NCBI RefSeq assembly: GCF_029278605.1
Contig: NZ_CP119572.1
Location: forward strand, 186,001 to 250,000
DNA: 64,000 nt
Source of the DNA: Cupriavidus sp. WKF15
GTDB lineage: Bacteria > Pseudomonadota > Gammaproteobacteria > Burkholderiales > Burkholderiaceae
Direction of reading: 5' to 3'
This document shows, piece after piece, positions 10,695 to 17,995 of the stretch. Made by a program: the position numbers and the translations under genes. How positions within the stretch are numbered: the first letter of the stretch is position 1; the number at the start of each line of letters is the position of its first letter. The notes under the pieces were generated by a model that was not told where the DNA came from, made no database searches, and saw only the letters and a program-made list of their open reading frames with translations.

Positions 10695-11871
10695 GCGGGT
10701 GGCCACAGTCGCAGTCGCCATGCGCGTGGTCATGGCCGTGATGATGGCCGTGGTCGTGATCGTGGTCCTTGTCGTCGAAGGCGTCTTCCCAGGCAGGGAA
10801 CGGGTCGGCGTAAGTGGCCCAGGCATCGGCGCCGGCAGCCATCTCGGCGTCGGTCAGCAGGCAGGCGTCGAGGCACGCTTCCAGCGCGGCGCGGTCCAGG
10901 TCCAGGCCGACCAGCGCCAGTTCCTGGCGGCGGTCGCCGTAGGGGGCCGGCTGGCCATCGTCGAGCATGTCGGCCTCGAGCGCGGCGCGGTCCGCCGCGT
11001 CGGCTGGCCATTCGGACGGATCGAGCGCGGCCCACCATGCGCCCGCGGCGGCGGGACGGCATACGCCGCCTGACTGGGCCCAGTCACCGGCGATGCCCAT
11101 GCGGCTGGCCAGCCAGAACAGGCCCTTGGAGCGCAGCACGCTGCCATGCTCGCGCATCCACTCGGTGTGGATCAGATCGGCAAAGCGGCCAGGGTGAAAC
11201 GGCCGGCGGCGGCGGTAGACGAAGCCGCTGACGCCATGCGATTCGGGCAGCGGCTCGCCACGCTGCAGGGCCAGCCAGCCTGGCGCACCGGCGGTTTGCT
11301 CGAAATCGAAGCGGCCGGCGTCGAGCACGGTCGCGGCCGGGATCTTGCCGAAGCTTGCCGGGATAATTTCGGCGCGCGGATTGAACGCGCGCAGGATGGC
11401 TCCGAGCTGTGCGAGCGCGTCCGCGCTGACGAGGTCCGCCTTGTTCAGCACGATCACGTCGGCGAATTCGACCTGGGCGATCAGCACGTCGACCACGGTG
11501 CGGTCGTCCTCATCGCTGTCATCAGCATGCGGCCCGACGCGGTCACGCAGGAACTCGGCATCGTTGACGTCGCGCAGGAATGCCGACGCATCCACCACGG
11601 TGACCAGCGTGTCGAGACGCAGGGCCGTGCCGGCGCCGTGCTCGTCCTCGAACAGCACCGCCTCGGCGATTGCCATGGGATCTTCCGTGCCCGCGGTTTC
11701 GAGCAGCAACAAGTCGAAGCTCCCGCTACCCGCCAGCCTGCTGGCCTCCGCCAGGTTGCCGGCCACACCCACGCGCTTGCCGACGTTGGCAGCCAGCAGG
11801 TGCTGCAGCAAGGTGGACTTGCCGGCACCAGTGAATCCGGACAGCACGGTAACGGGTAGGCGATCGGCCAT
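10684..11871 (-). CDS. CobW/COG0523 (ZigA-like) GTPase lacking the CxCC motif
   Basis: G3E-family GTPase of 395 residues, of the ZigA-like zinc-metallochaperone kind. It has the P-loop GFTGAGKST (residues 12-20), LLLLETAGTEDP (switch II), VLNKADLV (guanine specificity) and the family C-terminal domain, then a His/Asp-rich tail over the last 30 or so residues. Between the P-loop and the E-T-x-G motif it is 41 residues shorter than the paralogue at 13229-14302, and the missing part contains the GCICC metal-binding motif and the switch I region. The frame is open throughout. A palindromic operator-like site lies 47 bases upstream. Confidence 0.88.
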   Translation of the reverse strand: MADRLPVTVLSGFTGAGKSTLLQHLLAANVGKRVGVAGNLAEASRLAGSGSFDLLLLETAGTEDPMAIAEAVLFEDEHGAGTALRLDTLVTVVDASAFLRDVNDAEFLRDRVGPHADDSDEDDRTVVDVLIAQVEFADVIVLNKADLVSADALAQLGAILRAFNPRAEIIPASFGKIPAATVLDAGRFDFEQTAGAPGWLALQRGEPLPESHGVSGFVYRRRRPFHPGRFADLIHTEWMREHGSVLRSKGLFWLASRMGIAGDWAQSGGVCRPAAAGAWWAALDPSEWPADAADRAALEADMLDDGQPAPYGDRRQELALVGLDLDRAALEACLDACLLTDAEMAAGADAWATYADPFPAWEDAFDDKDHDHDHGHHHGHDHAHGDCDCGHPHDH

Positions 11872-11917
11872 GGGAATGAAAGAGGATGCGCGGGGCACGC
11901 AGTCAGGCGTGCCGGTT

Positions 11918-11939
11918 GTTATTGCAACAAAGTTGCGAC
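11918..11939 (-). promoter_or_regulatory. Candidate Zur operator upstream of cobW1
   Basis: On the minus strand the site contains GCAAC-TTT-GTTGC, a perfect 5-3-5 palindrome, 47 bases before the cobW1 start. A second copy matching at 15 of 22 aligned positions lies 27 bases before the zur-like gene (14879-14900). A shared palindrome ahead of two zinc-related genes next to a Fur-family regulator gene suggests a Zur box. The regulator assignment is inference. Confidence 0.6.
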
Positions 11940-12066
11940 TGTACCAGAAAGGCCCTGCCGCCGACAGCCGGCAGGCTTCCACCATGGTAGTGCCGTCACC
12001 GCGCCGCGACAAAGTAAAACGGCCCGGAGATCCGGGCCGTCAGGGGGGCAGGAGCGGGCGCCCGGC

Positions 12067-12753
12067 TCAGTCGCCGAACAGCTTCTGGCGCAGTTCGCGG
12101 CGCTGCTGGGCTTCAAGCGACAGCGTGGCGGTCGGACGGGCGATCAGGCGCGGCACGCCGATGGGCTCGCCGGTTTCCTCGCACCAGCCGTAGTCGCCGG
12201 ACTCGATGCGGGCGAGCGACTGCTCGACCTTCTTGAGCAGCTTGCGCTCGCGGTCGCGGGTGCGCAGCTCCAGCGCGTGCTCTTCCTCGATCGTGGCGCG
12301 GTCAGCCGGATCCGGCACGATGACCGTTTCGCGCAGGTGTTCCGTGGTCTGATCAGCGTTCTTCAGGATTTCGTCACGCAGCTGCTCAAGGCGATGCTTG
12401 AAGAAGGCGAGCTGCGCTTCGTTCATGTAATCCTTGTCGCTCATCTTCAGGATTTCAGCTTCAGTCAGAAGTTTGTTGCTGCTCATGGTTGCTGCTGATT
12501 CTCTTGTTGATCCGACCGGCGGCGTCTGGGTCCGCTCGGGTGCTGTGTCCGCGTGCTTGCGCGGGGCGGACGTTTCACTCTGGCTGGCTGCAGTCTTGCT
12601 GCTTCGCGGGCCTCCCTTGGCCTCGACCGCGCCGGCGTGAGCCTTACCGTCGCGGCGAGCTGGCGCAGCCTTCACAGACTGCGCCTTGAGCGTCTCTGCC
12701 GCGGCACTACCTGTCTTGCTGCGGCTTTCTTTCGTCTTTGTTGCGGCTGTCAT
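12067..12753 (-). CDS. dksA: RNA polymerase-binding protein DksA, cysteine-poor type
   Basis: RNA polymerase secondary-channel factor that works with ppGpp on rRNA and stress promoters. The C-terminal half is a DksA coiled coil and globular domain (MNEAQLAFFKHRLEQLRDEI, then IESGDYGWCEETGEPIGVPR). Canonical DksA has four zinc-binding cysteines; here only the first remains (WCEETG) and the other three positions read Thr, Ser and Ala, so it should work without structural zinc. The 228-residue form uses the ATG at 12753 with AGAGAGG upstream and has a low-complexity basic N-terminal extension. An internal ATG at 12486 would give a standard-length DksA and may be the true start. Confidence 0.9.
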   Translation of the reverse strand: MTAATKTKESRSKTGSAAAETLKAQSVKAAPARRDGKAHAGAVEAKGGPRSSKTAASQSETSAPRKHADTAPERTQTPPVGSTRESAATMSSNKLLTEAEILKMSDKDYMNEAQLAFFKHRLEQLRDEILKNADQTTEHLRETVIVPDPADRATIEEEHALELRTRDRERKLLKKVEQSLARIESGDYGWCEETGEPIGVPRLIARPTATLSLEAQQRRELRQKLFGD

Positions 12754-12887
12754 GGGGACACCTCTCTCTCGCGTCGGTATGGAACGGCGCGTGCCGGGTA
12801 CCCCAAGCGGAGGGCGGTCTCCGCACGAAGCCCTGCGACCGCACCTGCCGGCGACCTGCCTCGTGCTGACGACAACCGCCGCCCTGC

Positions 12888-13048
12888 GGTCCACTGGGCC
12901 AGGTGAATCGCGCCCGAGGGGCTGGGCTATAAGGTCGTAGGCTAGGCGCAAAGCGGAGCAATAGCACGGCTATTGCGAGCATTTGCAACGACGCATACGG
13001 CCTTATAGCCCAGCCCTGCGGGTGCGATTCCACCTGGTTCAGTGGACC
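12888..13048. repeat. 161-bp long imperfect inverted repeat
   Basis: Two arms of about 52 bases (12888-12939 and 12996-13048) are imperfect reverse complements, sharing GGTCCACTG, CCAGGTG, GGGCTGGGCTATAAGG and CGTA in order. The 56-base centre contains its own smaller hairpin, GCAATAGC-ACG-GCTATTGC. It would fold into one long cruciform or RNA hairpin. It lies in a 475-base gap (12754-13228) between dksA and cobW2, and I see no gene elsewhere in that gap. The structure suggests a small dispersed element (MITE- or REP-like). Short reading frames through it look incidental. Confidence 0.8.
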
Positions 13049-13228
13049 ATACTGGTGGCGGGAAAAAGGTGCGCCGCCAGTATCAAATCCGGCCTATTGT
13101 ACTTGAACAAATTTTTCCAAGATACGGAAAAGGCCTAGCCATAACTTCGGTGTTTCCCCGGTACCCCGAACGGGGGACGTGCCGGAGACGACACGTAGCG
13201 AGGGGCCGCCATGGGGCGGCTGCCGCAC

Positions 13229-14302
13229 TCAGGCCAGGCAGTTGGCCAGGCCCTTGAGAATGGCATCCCGGGGCAGGTCCACGCCGATGAACACCATCTT
13301 GGTGCCGGGAGTCTCCTCCTCCCACTTGGCGCCGACATCGCTGCCCATCAACTGGTGGACCCCCTGGAACACGACTTTCCGGTCCACACCCTCCATATAT
13401 AGTACGCCCTTGTAGCGCAAGAGTTTTTCGCCGTAGACGGCCAGGATGCCGGACAGGAATTCCTCGAGCTTGCCATAGTGGAACGGCTTGTCGCTGCGGA
13501 AGACGAACGACGCGATGTGGTCGGTGTGGTGGTGGTGATTGTGGTGGTCGTGGCTGTGGTCATGGCCGCAGTCCGTGCCGCAGTGTTCGCCGTGCTCGTG
13601 GTCGTGGTCATGGCCATGATCGTGGTCATGGTCGTGGCCATCGGCGCTGAGGAACTCGGGGTCGATCTCCAGCTTGGCGTTCAGGTTGAAGCCGCGCAGG
13701 TCGAAGATCGTGTCGATCGGCGTTTCGCCGAAGTTGGCCTGGCGCATCGGCGCGCGCGGGTTCATGTGCAGCAGGCGGTGGCGCAGGTCGGCCACTTCGG
13801 CTTCGCTGACCAGGTCCGACTTGGTGATGAAGATGGCGTCGGCAAAGCCGACCTGGCGCTGGGCTTCTTCCTGCTTGTCGAGCTGCAGGTGGCCGTGCTT
13901 GGCGTCGACCAGCGTGATCACCGCGTCCAGCAGGTAGCGCGAGGCGATCTCGTCGTCCATGAAGAAGGTCTGCGCCACCGGACCGGGATTGGCCACGCCG
14001 GTGGTCTCGATGACGACGCGGTCGAAGTCGATCTCACCCGCGTCGCGCCGCGTCATCAGGTCCGACAGCGCCTGTACCAGGTCGCCCCGGATGGTGCAGC
14101 AGATGCAGCCGTTGCTCATCTGCACGATCTGCTCGCGGCCGTCCTGCACCAGGATCTCGTTGTCGATGTTTTCTTCGCCGAATTCGTTCTCGATGACGGC
14201 GATCTTCATGCCGTGCTGCTCGGTGAGGATGCGCTTGAGCAGCGTGGTCTTGCCGCTGCCGAGAAAGCCGGTCAGGATCGTGACCGGGATCAGTTTGGAC
14301 AT
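13229..14302 (-). CDS. CobW/COG0523 GTPase with CxCC motif and His-rich loop
   Basis: G3E GTPase of 357 residues, a putative zinc metallochaperone. It has the P-loop GFLGSGKTT (residues 12-20), the metal-binding NGCICCT (residues 64-70), the switch II VIETTG, the ITKSDLV guanine-specificity motif, and an internal His/Asp-rich loop of more than 40 residues before the C-terminal domain (starting near ASFVFRSDKPFHYGK). Unlike the paralogue at 10684-11871, the canonical motifs are complete. It follows zur by 31 bases on the same strand and is probably co-transcribed with it, hence likely induced in zinc limitation. Confidence 0.92.
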   Translation of the reverse strand: MSKLIPVTILTGFLGSGKTTLLKRILTEQHGMKIAVIENEFGEENIDNEILVQDGREQIVQMSNGCICCTIRGDLVQALSDLMTRRDAGEIDFDRVVIETTGVANPGPVAQTFFMDDEIASRYLLDAVITLVDAKHGHLQLDKQEEAQRQVGFADAIFITKSDLVSEAEVADLRHRLLHMNPRAPMRQANFGETPIDTIFDLRGFNLNAKLEIDPEFLSADGHDHDHDHGHDHDHEHGEHCGTDCGHDHSHDHHNHHHHTDHIASFVFRSDKPFHYGKLEEFLSGILAVYGEKLLRYKGVLYMEGVDRKVVFQGVHQLMGSDVGAKWEEETPGTKMVFIGVDLPRDAILKGLANCLA

Positions 14303-14333
14303 GGGTGGATTCTCCGGGGGAATAGGTGACGTC

Positions 14334-14852
14334 TCAGGACGTGCCGCCGGGGCGCCGCGTCATGCGCGCGCCGCAGTCGGCGCACACGCCGTTCACGGTC
14401 AGTTCGACATGTTCGATGGCAAAGCCGCTGGGTACGCGCGGTGCCGCGGGCTGGTCCGGCATGCTGGCGTCGTCAAGGCAGAACGTGCGGTCGCAGCGCG
14501 TGCAGTGGAAGTGGCTGTGCTGGCGATGCACCTCGGCGCGTGCCGCCTCGTGCTCGACCAGGCTGAAGCGGAACACGCGGTCGTTGCCGGCGCGCTTCTG
14601 CGCGACGCCTTGCTCCACCAGCCAGTCAAGGACTCGGTACACCGTTACGCGGTCGATGGCCTCGCCGTGTCCAGGCAGGTGGTCGATCACGGCCTGGTGG
14701 GTCAGGGGCTCGTCGCTGCCGATCAGGCAGGCGAGGATGCGCAGCCGCGGCTGCGTCACGCGGGCGCCAAGCCGGCGCAGGCGTTCCTGGGCTGCTTCGA
14801 AGACGGCCGGCGCAGGCGGGGCGTCGGGCTGGCTCGGGGTGGGGCGGGTCAT
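14334..14852 (-). CDS. zur: Fur-family transcriptional regulator, probably Zur
   Basis: Metal-responsive repressor of 172 residues. A winged-helix region (RVTQPRLRILACLI, then HQAVIDHL and AIDRVTVYRVLDWLVEQG) is followed by HSHFHCTRCDRTFCL, carrying the metal-binding histidines and first cysteine pair, and a C-terminal CADC pair for the structural zinc. Its neighbours (two CobW GTPases, ZnuD-like receptor) and the shared palindrome in front of itself and cobW1 make zinc the likely signal. The site 27 bases upstream suggests autoregulation. Fur or PerR specificity cannot be excluded from sequence alone. Confidence 0.85.
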   Translation of the reverse strand: MTRPTPSQPDAPPAPAVFEAAQERLRRLGARVTQPRLRILACLIGSDEPLTHQAVIDHLPGHGEAIDRVTVYRVLDWLVEQGVAQKRAGNDRVFRFSLVEHEAARAEVHRQHSHFHCTRCDRTFCLDDASMPDQPAAPRVPSGFAIEHVELTVNGVCADCGARMTRRPGGTS

Positions 14853-14878
14853 GCGGAGGATTTAACCATAGGCCCCGC

Positions 14879-14900
14879 GCTGTTGCAATTCAGTTGCGTG
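14879..14900 (-). promoter_or_regulatory. Candidate Zur operator upstream of zur
   Basis: Minus strand reads GCAAC-TGA-ATTGC, a near palindrome 27 bases before the zur start. It aligns without gaps to the site ahead of cobW1, sharing CGCAACT and TTGCAA halves at the same spacing. It probably mediates autoregulation of the zur-cobW2 transcript. Confidence 0.55.
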
Positions 14901-15036
14901 TGGCGTGCCGGCCCGGCGGCAGCGCATCGCGGGGTGGTCTGTGCCGGATACCCGATGCGGAGTTTGCGCCTATGATCGGCAAGGAGCGTACGGCTGCCAC
15001 CAGCCCGCACCAGCGGGTACAGACCGGAGACAAGCG

Positions 15037-15936
15037 ATGCTGAACGATGCAAGCGCGCTGCTGTTCCCCAACTTCGAACCCTTCCGGCGCCGGGTGGGTG
15101 ACATCGAGATCGTCGGCGTAGAGGGCGGTTCGGGGCCGCCGCTGCTGCTGCTGCACGGGCACCCGCAGAGCCACCTGATCTGGCACAAGGTAGCGCCCGC
15201 GCTGGCCGATCATTTCACCGTCATCGCCACCGACCTGCGCGGCTACGGCGCCAGCTCGGCGCCGGCCGGAAACGCCGGGCACGAGAATTACAGCAAGCGC
15301 GCCATGGCCCAGGACCAGGTCGACATCATGGCCGCGTTCGGCTTCCACCGCTTCGCGCTGTGCGGCCACGACCGCGGCGCGCGCGTGGCGCACCGCCTTG
15401 CCGTGGACCATCCGCAGGCGGTCGAGCGGCTGATGCTGCTCGACATCGCTCCGACGCTGGACATGTACGAGCGCACCAGCATGATGTTCGCCGCGGCGTA
15501 CTGGCACTGGTTCTTCCTGATCCAGCCCGCGCCGTTCCCCGAGACGCTGCTCAACGCGGAACCCGATCTCTATCTGAACAGGCTGCTCGGGTTGCGCCAT
15601 GCCGGCGTGTCGCCGTTCTCGCCGGATGCCATGGCGGCCTATGCCGCGGCCATGCGCGAGCCGGCGCGCGTGCACGCCATGTGCGAGGACTATCGCGCGG
15701 CAGCCACCATCGACCTCGAGCACGACCGCGCCGACCGCGAAGCCGGGCGCAACCTGGAGATGCCGTTGCGCGTGCTGTGGGGCGAACACGGCGTGGTGAC
15801 GCGCTGCTTCGAGCCGCTGGCGCTGTGGGAAGCGCTCGGCACCCGCGTCAGCGGCAAGGCACTGGACTGCGGCCATTACATTCCGGAGGAATTGCCGCAG
15901 CCGCTGCTGGAGGAAATGCTCGCCTTCTTCCGCTAG
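15037..15936 (+). CDS. Haloacetate (fluoroacetate) dehalogenase-like alpha/beta hydrolase
   Basis: Alpha/beta hydrolase of 299 residues closely patterned on fluoroacetate dehalogenases (EC 3.8.1.3), which hydrolyse the C-F bond of fluoroacetate to give glycolate. The nucleophile elbow CGHDRGARVAHR gives Asp112 with carboxylate-binding Arg113 and Arg116. Asp136 and His280 (CGHYIPEE) complete the triad. His157 and Trp158 (YWHWFF) with Tyr219 match the halide-stabilising pocket. The ATG at 15037 follows CCGGAGA. It is divergent from zur with no obvious operon partner. Epoxide hydrolase is the alternative, but its lid tyrosine pattern is not what is seen. Confidence 0.85.
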   Translation: MLNDASALLFPNFEPFRRRVGDIEIVGVEGGSGPPLLLLHGHPQSHLIWHKVAPALADHFTVIATDLRGYGASSAPAGNAGHENYSKRAMAQDQVDIMAAFGFHRFALCGHDRGARVAHRLAVDHPQAVERLMLLDIAPTLDMYERTSMMFAAAYWHWFFLIQPAPFPETLLNAEPDLYLNRLLGLRHAGVSPFSPDAMAAYAAAMREPARVHAMCEDYRAAATIDLEHDRADREAGRNLEMPLRVLWGEHGVVTRCFEPLALWEALGTRVSGKALDCGHYIPEELPQPLLEEMLAFFR

Positions 15937-16185
15937 CGGGACCCCTCTTCTTTCTCCCAGTGGTATAGGGGCGCAGGCGGGTTAGCCCTGATTACGCCTG
16001 GATGTCTGCAATTGCTAACATCGACCCCCGGCCCGGGCCGCCATACAGGCGAAAGGGTCGCGCTGCCAACAGCCATGGTCGATCGCGCCACGGGACTACC
16101 CCACCTGATTGCGCACGGACCGCGTCACGACACGCGGCATCCGGCACCGGCAGCGCTTTGCAGACGGAAGGAACAGGAGAGCACT

Positions 16186-17172
16186 ATGAAACGAGTTGCA
16201 AAGTTGGTCGCCGCGGTCGCGGCAATGGGCGCAATGGCCACACATGCCGGCGCGCAGGCACAGGAGTTTCCGGGCGGCAAGCCGATCTCGGCCGTGGTGC
16301 CGTTCTCGGCTGGCGGCCCGACCGACAAGGTAGCGCGCGAGCTGACTGCGATCATGTCCAAGCATCTGGGCACGACCGTCGTGATCGAGAACCTTGGTGG
16401 TGCGGGCGGAACCATCGGCGCCAAGAAGGTGGCCCAGTCCAAGAACGACGGCCACACGGTGCTGATCCACCATATCGGCATGGCCACGGCCCCCGCGCTG
16501 TACCGCAACCTGGGCTTCGATCCGCTCAAGGACTTCGAGATGATCGGCGAGATCGCCGACGTGCCGATGATCATGGTCGGCAACAAGCAGCTGCCGCCGA
16601 ACAACTTCAAGGACCTGTTGCCGTACATCAAGGCCAACGCCAGCAAGCTGTCGCTGGCCAATGCCGGCATTGGTTCGGCCTCGCACCTGTGCGGCCTGCT
16701 GTTTCAGAGCGCGATCCAGACCGAGCTGACCACCGTACCGTACAAGGGTGCGGCGCCGGCGCTGACCGATATCCTGGGCGGCCAGGTCAACCTGCTGTGC
16801 GACCAGACCACCAACCTGGCCGGTCACCTCAAGGCCAACTCGGTCAAGCCGTACGCGGCCATGCAGGCACGCCGCGTGGAAGCGTTCAAGGATGTGCCGA
16901 CCGCGCAGGAACAAGGCTTGCCGGGCATCGAAGTGAAGGTCTGGCACGCCATGTACGCGCCGAAGGGCACGCCGAAGCCGGTGATCGACAAGCTGTCGGC
17001 CGCGCTGCAGAAGTCCGTGACCGACCCGGCGTTCCGCGCCAAGATGGCCGAGCTCGGTGCCGAAGCGGTGCCGGCGCAGCGCGCCACGCCGGATTCGCTG
17101 CGCAACTACCTGACCGCCGAGATCAACAAGTGGACCCCGGTGATCAAGAAGGCCGGCGTCTATGCCGACTGA
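16186..17172 (+). CDS. Tripartite tricarboxylate transporter substrate-binding protein (Bug family)
   Basis: Periplasmic solute-binding protein of 328 residues, Bug/TctC type. A signal peptide ends near residue 26 (HAGAQAQ), and the mature protein starts with the family KPISAVVPFSAGGPTDKVAR, then VIENLGGAGGTIGAKKVA and YKGAAPALTDILGGQVN. Its ligand is unknown; the family binds carboxylates and amides. No TctA/TctB membrane genes are nearby, as is common for the many orphan Bug genes of this group. GGAGAG precedes the ATG. A strong terminator follows. The 249 bases upstream hold no gene I can support. Confidence 0.92.
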   Translation: MKRVAKLVAAVAAMGAMATHAGAQAQEFPGGKPISAVVPFSAGGPTDKVARELTAIMSKHLGTTVVIENLGGAGGTIGAKKVAQSKNDGHTVLIHHIGMATAPALYRNLGFDPLKDFEMIGEIADVPMIMVGNKQLPPNNFKDLLPYIKANASKLSLANAGIGSASHLCGLLFQSAIQTELTTVPYKGAAPALTDILGGQVNLLCDQTTNLAGHLKANSVKPYAAMQARRVEAFKDVPTAQEQGLPGIEVKVWHAMYAPKGTPKPVIDKLSAALQKSVTDPAFRAKMAELGAEAVPAQRATPDSLRNYLTAEINKWTPVIKKAGVYAD

Positions 17173-17222
17173 GTGATGCGAGAGCCCCCGGGGCGCCTGT
17201 CCGTGCCCCGGTTCTTGCAAGT

Positions 17223-17258
17223 AAAAGGCCATGCCGCTGCGCATGGCCTTTTTGTTTT
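17223..17258 (+). terminator. Rho-independent terminator after the Bug receptor gene
   Basis: A perfect 12-bp stem (AAAAGGCCATGC paired with GCATGGCCTTTT) closes a six-base loop and runs into a T-rich tract (TTTTTGTTTT). It lies 50 bases after the receptor stop. Confidence 0.9.
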
Positions 17259-17350
17259 CTGCGTGCCGCCGAACGGCGCCGGGCGCGGCGGCGTTCTATA
17301 TTGGTCTGATCGCGCGTCAGTCGGGCCGGCGATGCGGCGGCCGGCTGGCC

Positions 17351-17381
17351 CTTGAAACCGGCCCGGTGCGTCGCCACCTAC
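17351..17381 (+). promoter_or_regulatory. Candidate heat-shock (sigma-32) promoter for hslVU
   Basis: CTTGAAA at 17351-17357 matches the sigma-32 -35 box exactly; after 16 bases comes CCACCTAC, a fair match to the -10 consensus CCCCATTTA. It lies about 28 bases upstream of hslV, whose operon is sigma-32 controlled in many proteobacteria. Confidence 0.55.
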
Positions 17382-17408
17382 CGTCCTGACATATTCACGG
17401 AAGCCACC

Positions 17409-17945
17409 ATGGAACAGTATCACGGCACTACCATCGTCAGCGTCCGTCGCGGCAATCAGGTCGCGCTCGGCGGTGATGGTCAGGTCACACTCGGCAATAT
17501 CGTGATGAAGGGCACCGCGCGCAAGGTGCGCCGCATCTACAACGGCAAGGTGCTGGTGGGGTTTGCCGGCAGCACGGCCGACGCGTTCTCGCTGCTGGAC
17601 CGCTTCGAGGCCAAGCTGGAAAAGTACCAGGGCAACCTGACCCGCGCCGCGGTCGACCTCGCCAAGGACTGGCGTTCGGACCGCGCGCTGCGCCGGCTCG
17701 AGGCCATGCTGATTACCGCTGACCGCGACACTACGCTGGTCATCACGGGCAACGGCGACGTGCTCGATCCCGAGGGCGGCATCGCCGCGATCGGCTCGGG
17801 TGGCGCGTACGCGCAATCGGCCGCCAAGGCGCTGGTGGAAAACACCGAGCTCGCGCCCAAGGACGTGGTCGAGAAGGCGCTCACTATTGCCGGCGAACTC
17901 TGCATCTACACCAACACCAACTTCGTCATCGAAACGCTGGAATGA
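17409..17945 (+). CDS. hslV: ATP-dependent protease proteolytic subunit HslV
   Basis: Peptidase subunit of the HslVU (ClpQY) protease, a bacterial proteasome homologue in the cytoplasm (178 residues). The propeptide MEQYHG precedes the catalytic threonine, so Thr7 becomes the N-terminal nucleophile (TTIVSVRR). GGDGQVTLG and [10 protein letters not shown] are further family motifs. The ATG at 17409 gives the exact family N-terminus. hslU follows after 50 bases. A candidate sigma-32 promoter lies just upstream. Confidence 0.97.
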   Translation: MEQYHGTTIVSVRRGNQVALGGDGQVTLGNIVMKGTARKVRRIYNGKVLVGFAGSTADAFSLLDRFEAKLEKYQGNLTRAAVDLAKDWRSDRALRRLEAMLITADRDTTLVITGNGDVLDPEGGIAAIGSGGAYAQSAAKALVENTELAPKDVVEKALTIAGELCIYTNTNFVIETLE

Positions 17946-17995
17946 GCGCCGGCCGGCCCGCGCATGGGCCGGCCCGCCCCCACTGAACGGATACC

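Noticed and set aside
12686..13033. Short frames through the 161-bp inverted repeat
   Set aside because: Both strands are open because of the repeat's composition; no ribosome site or domain is visible.
13520..13660. Repetitive GGTCGTGGTCATG-like tract that resembles a tandem repeat
   Set aside because: It encodes the His/Asp-rich loop of the CobW GTPase (a similar tract at 10690-10770 encodes the His-rich tail of its paralogue), so it is coding sequence.
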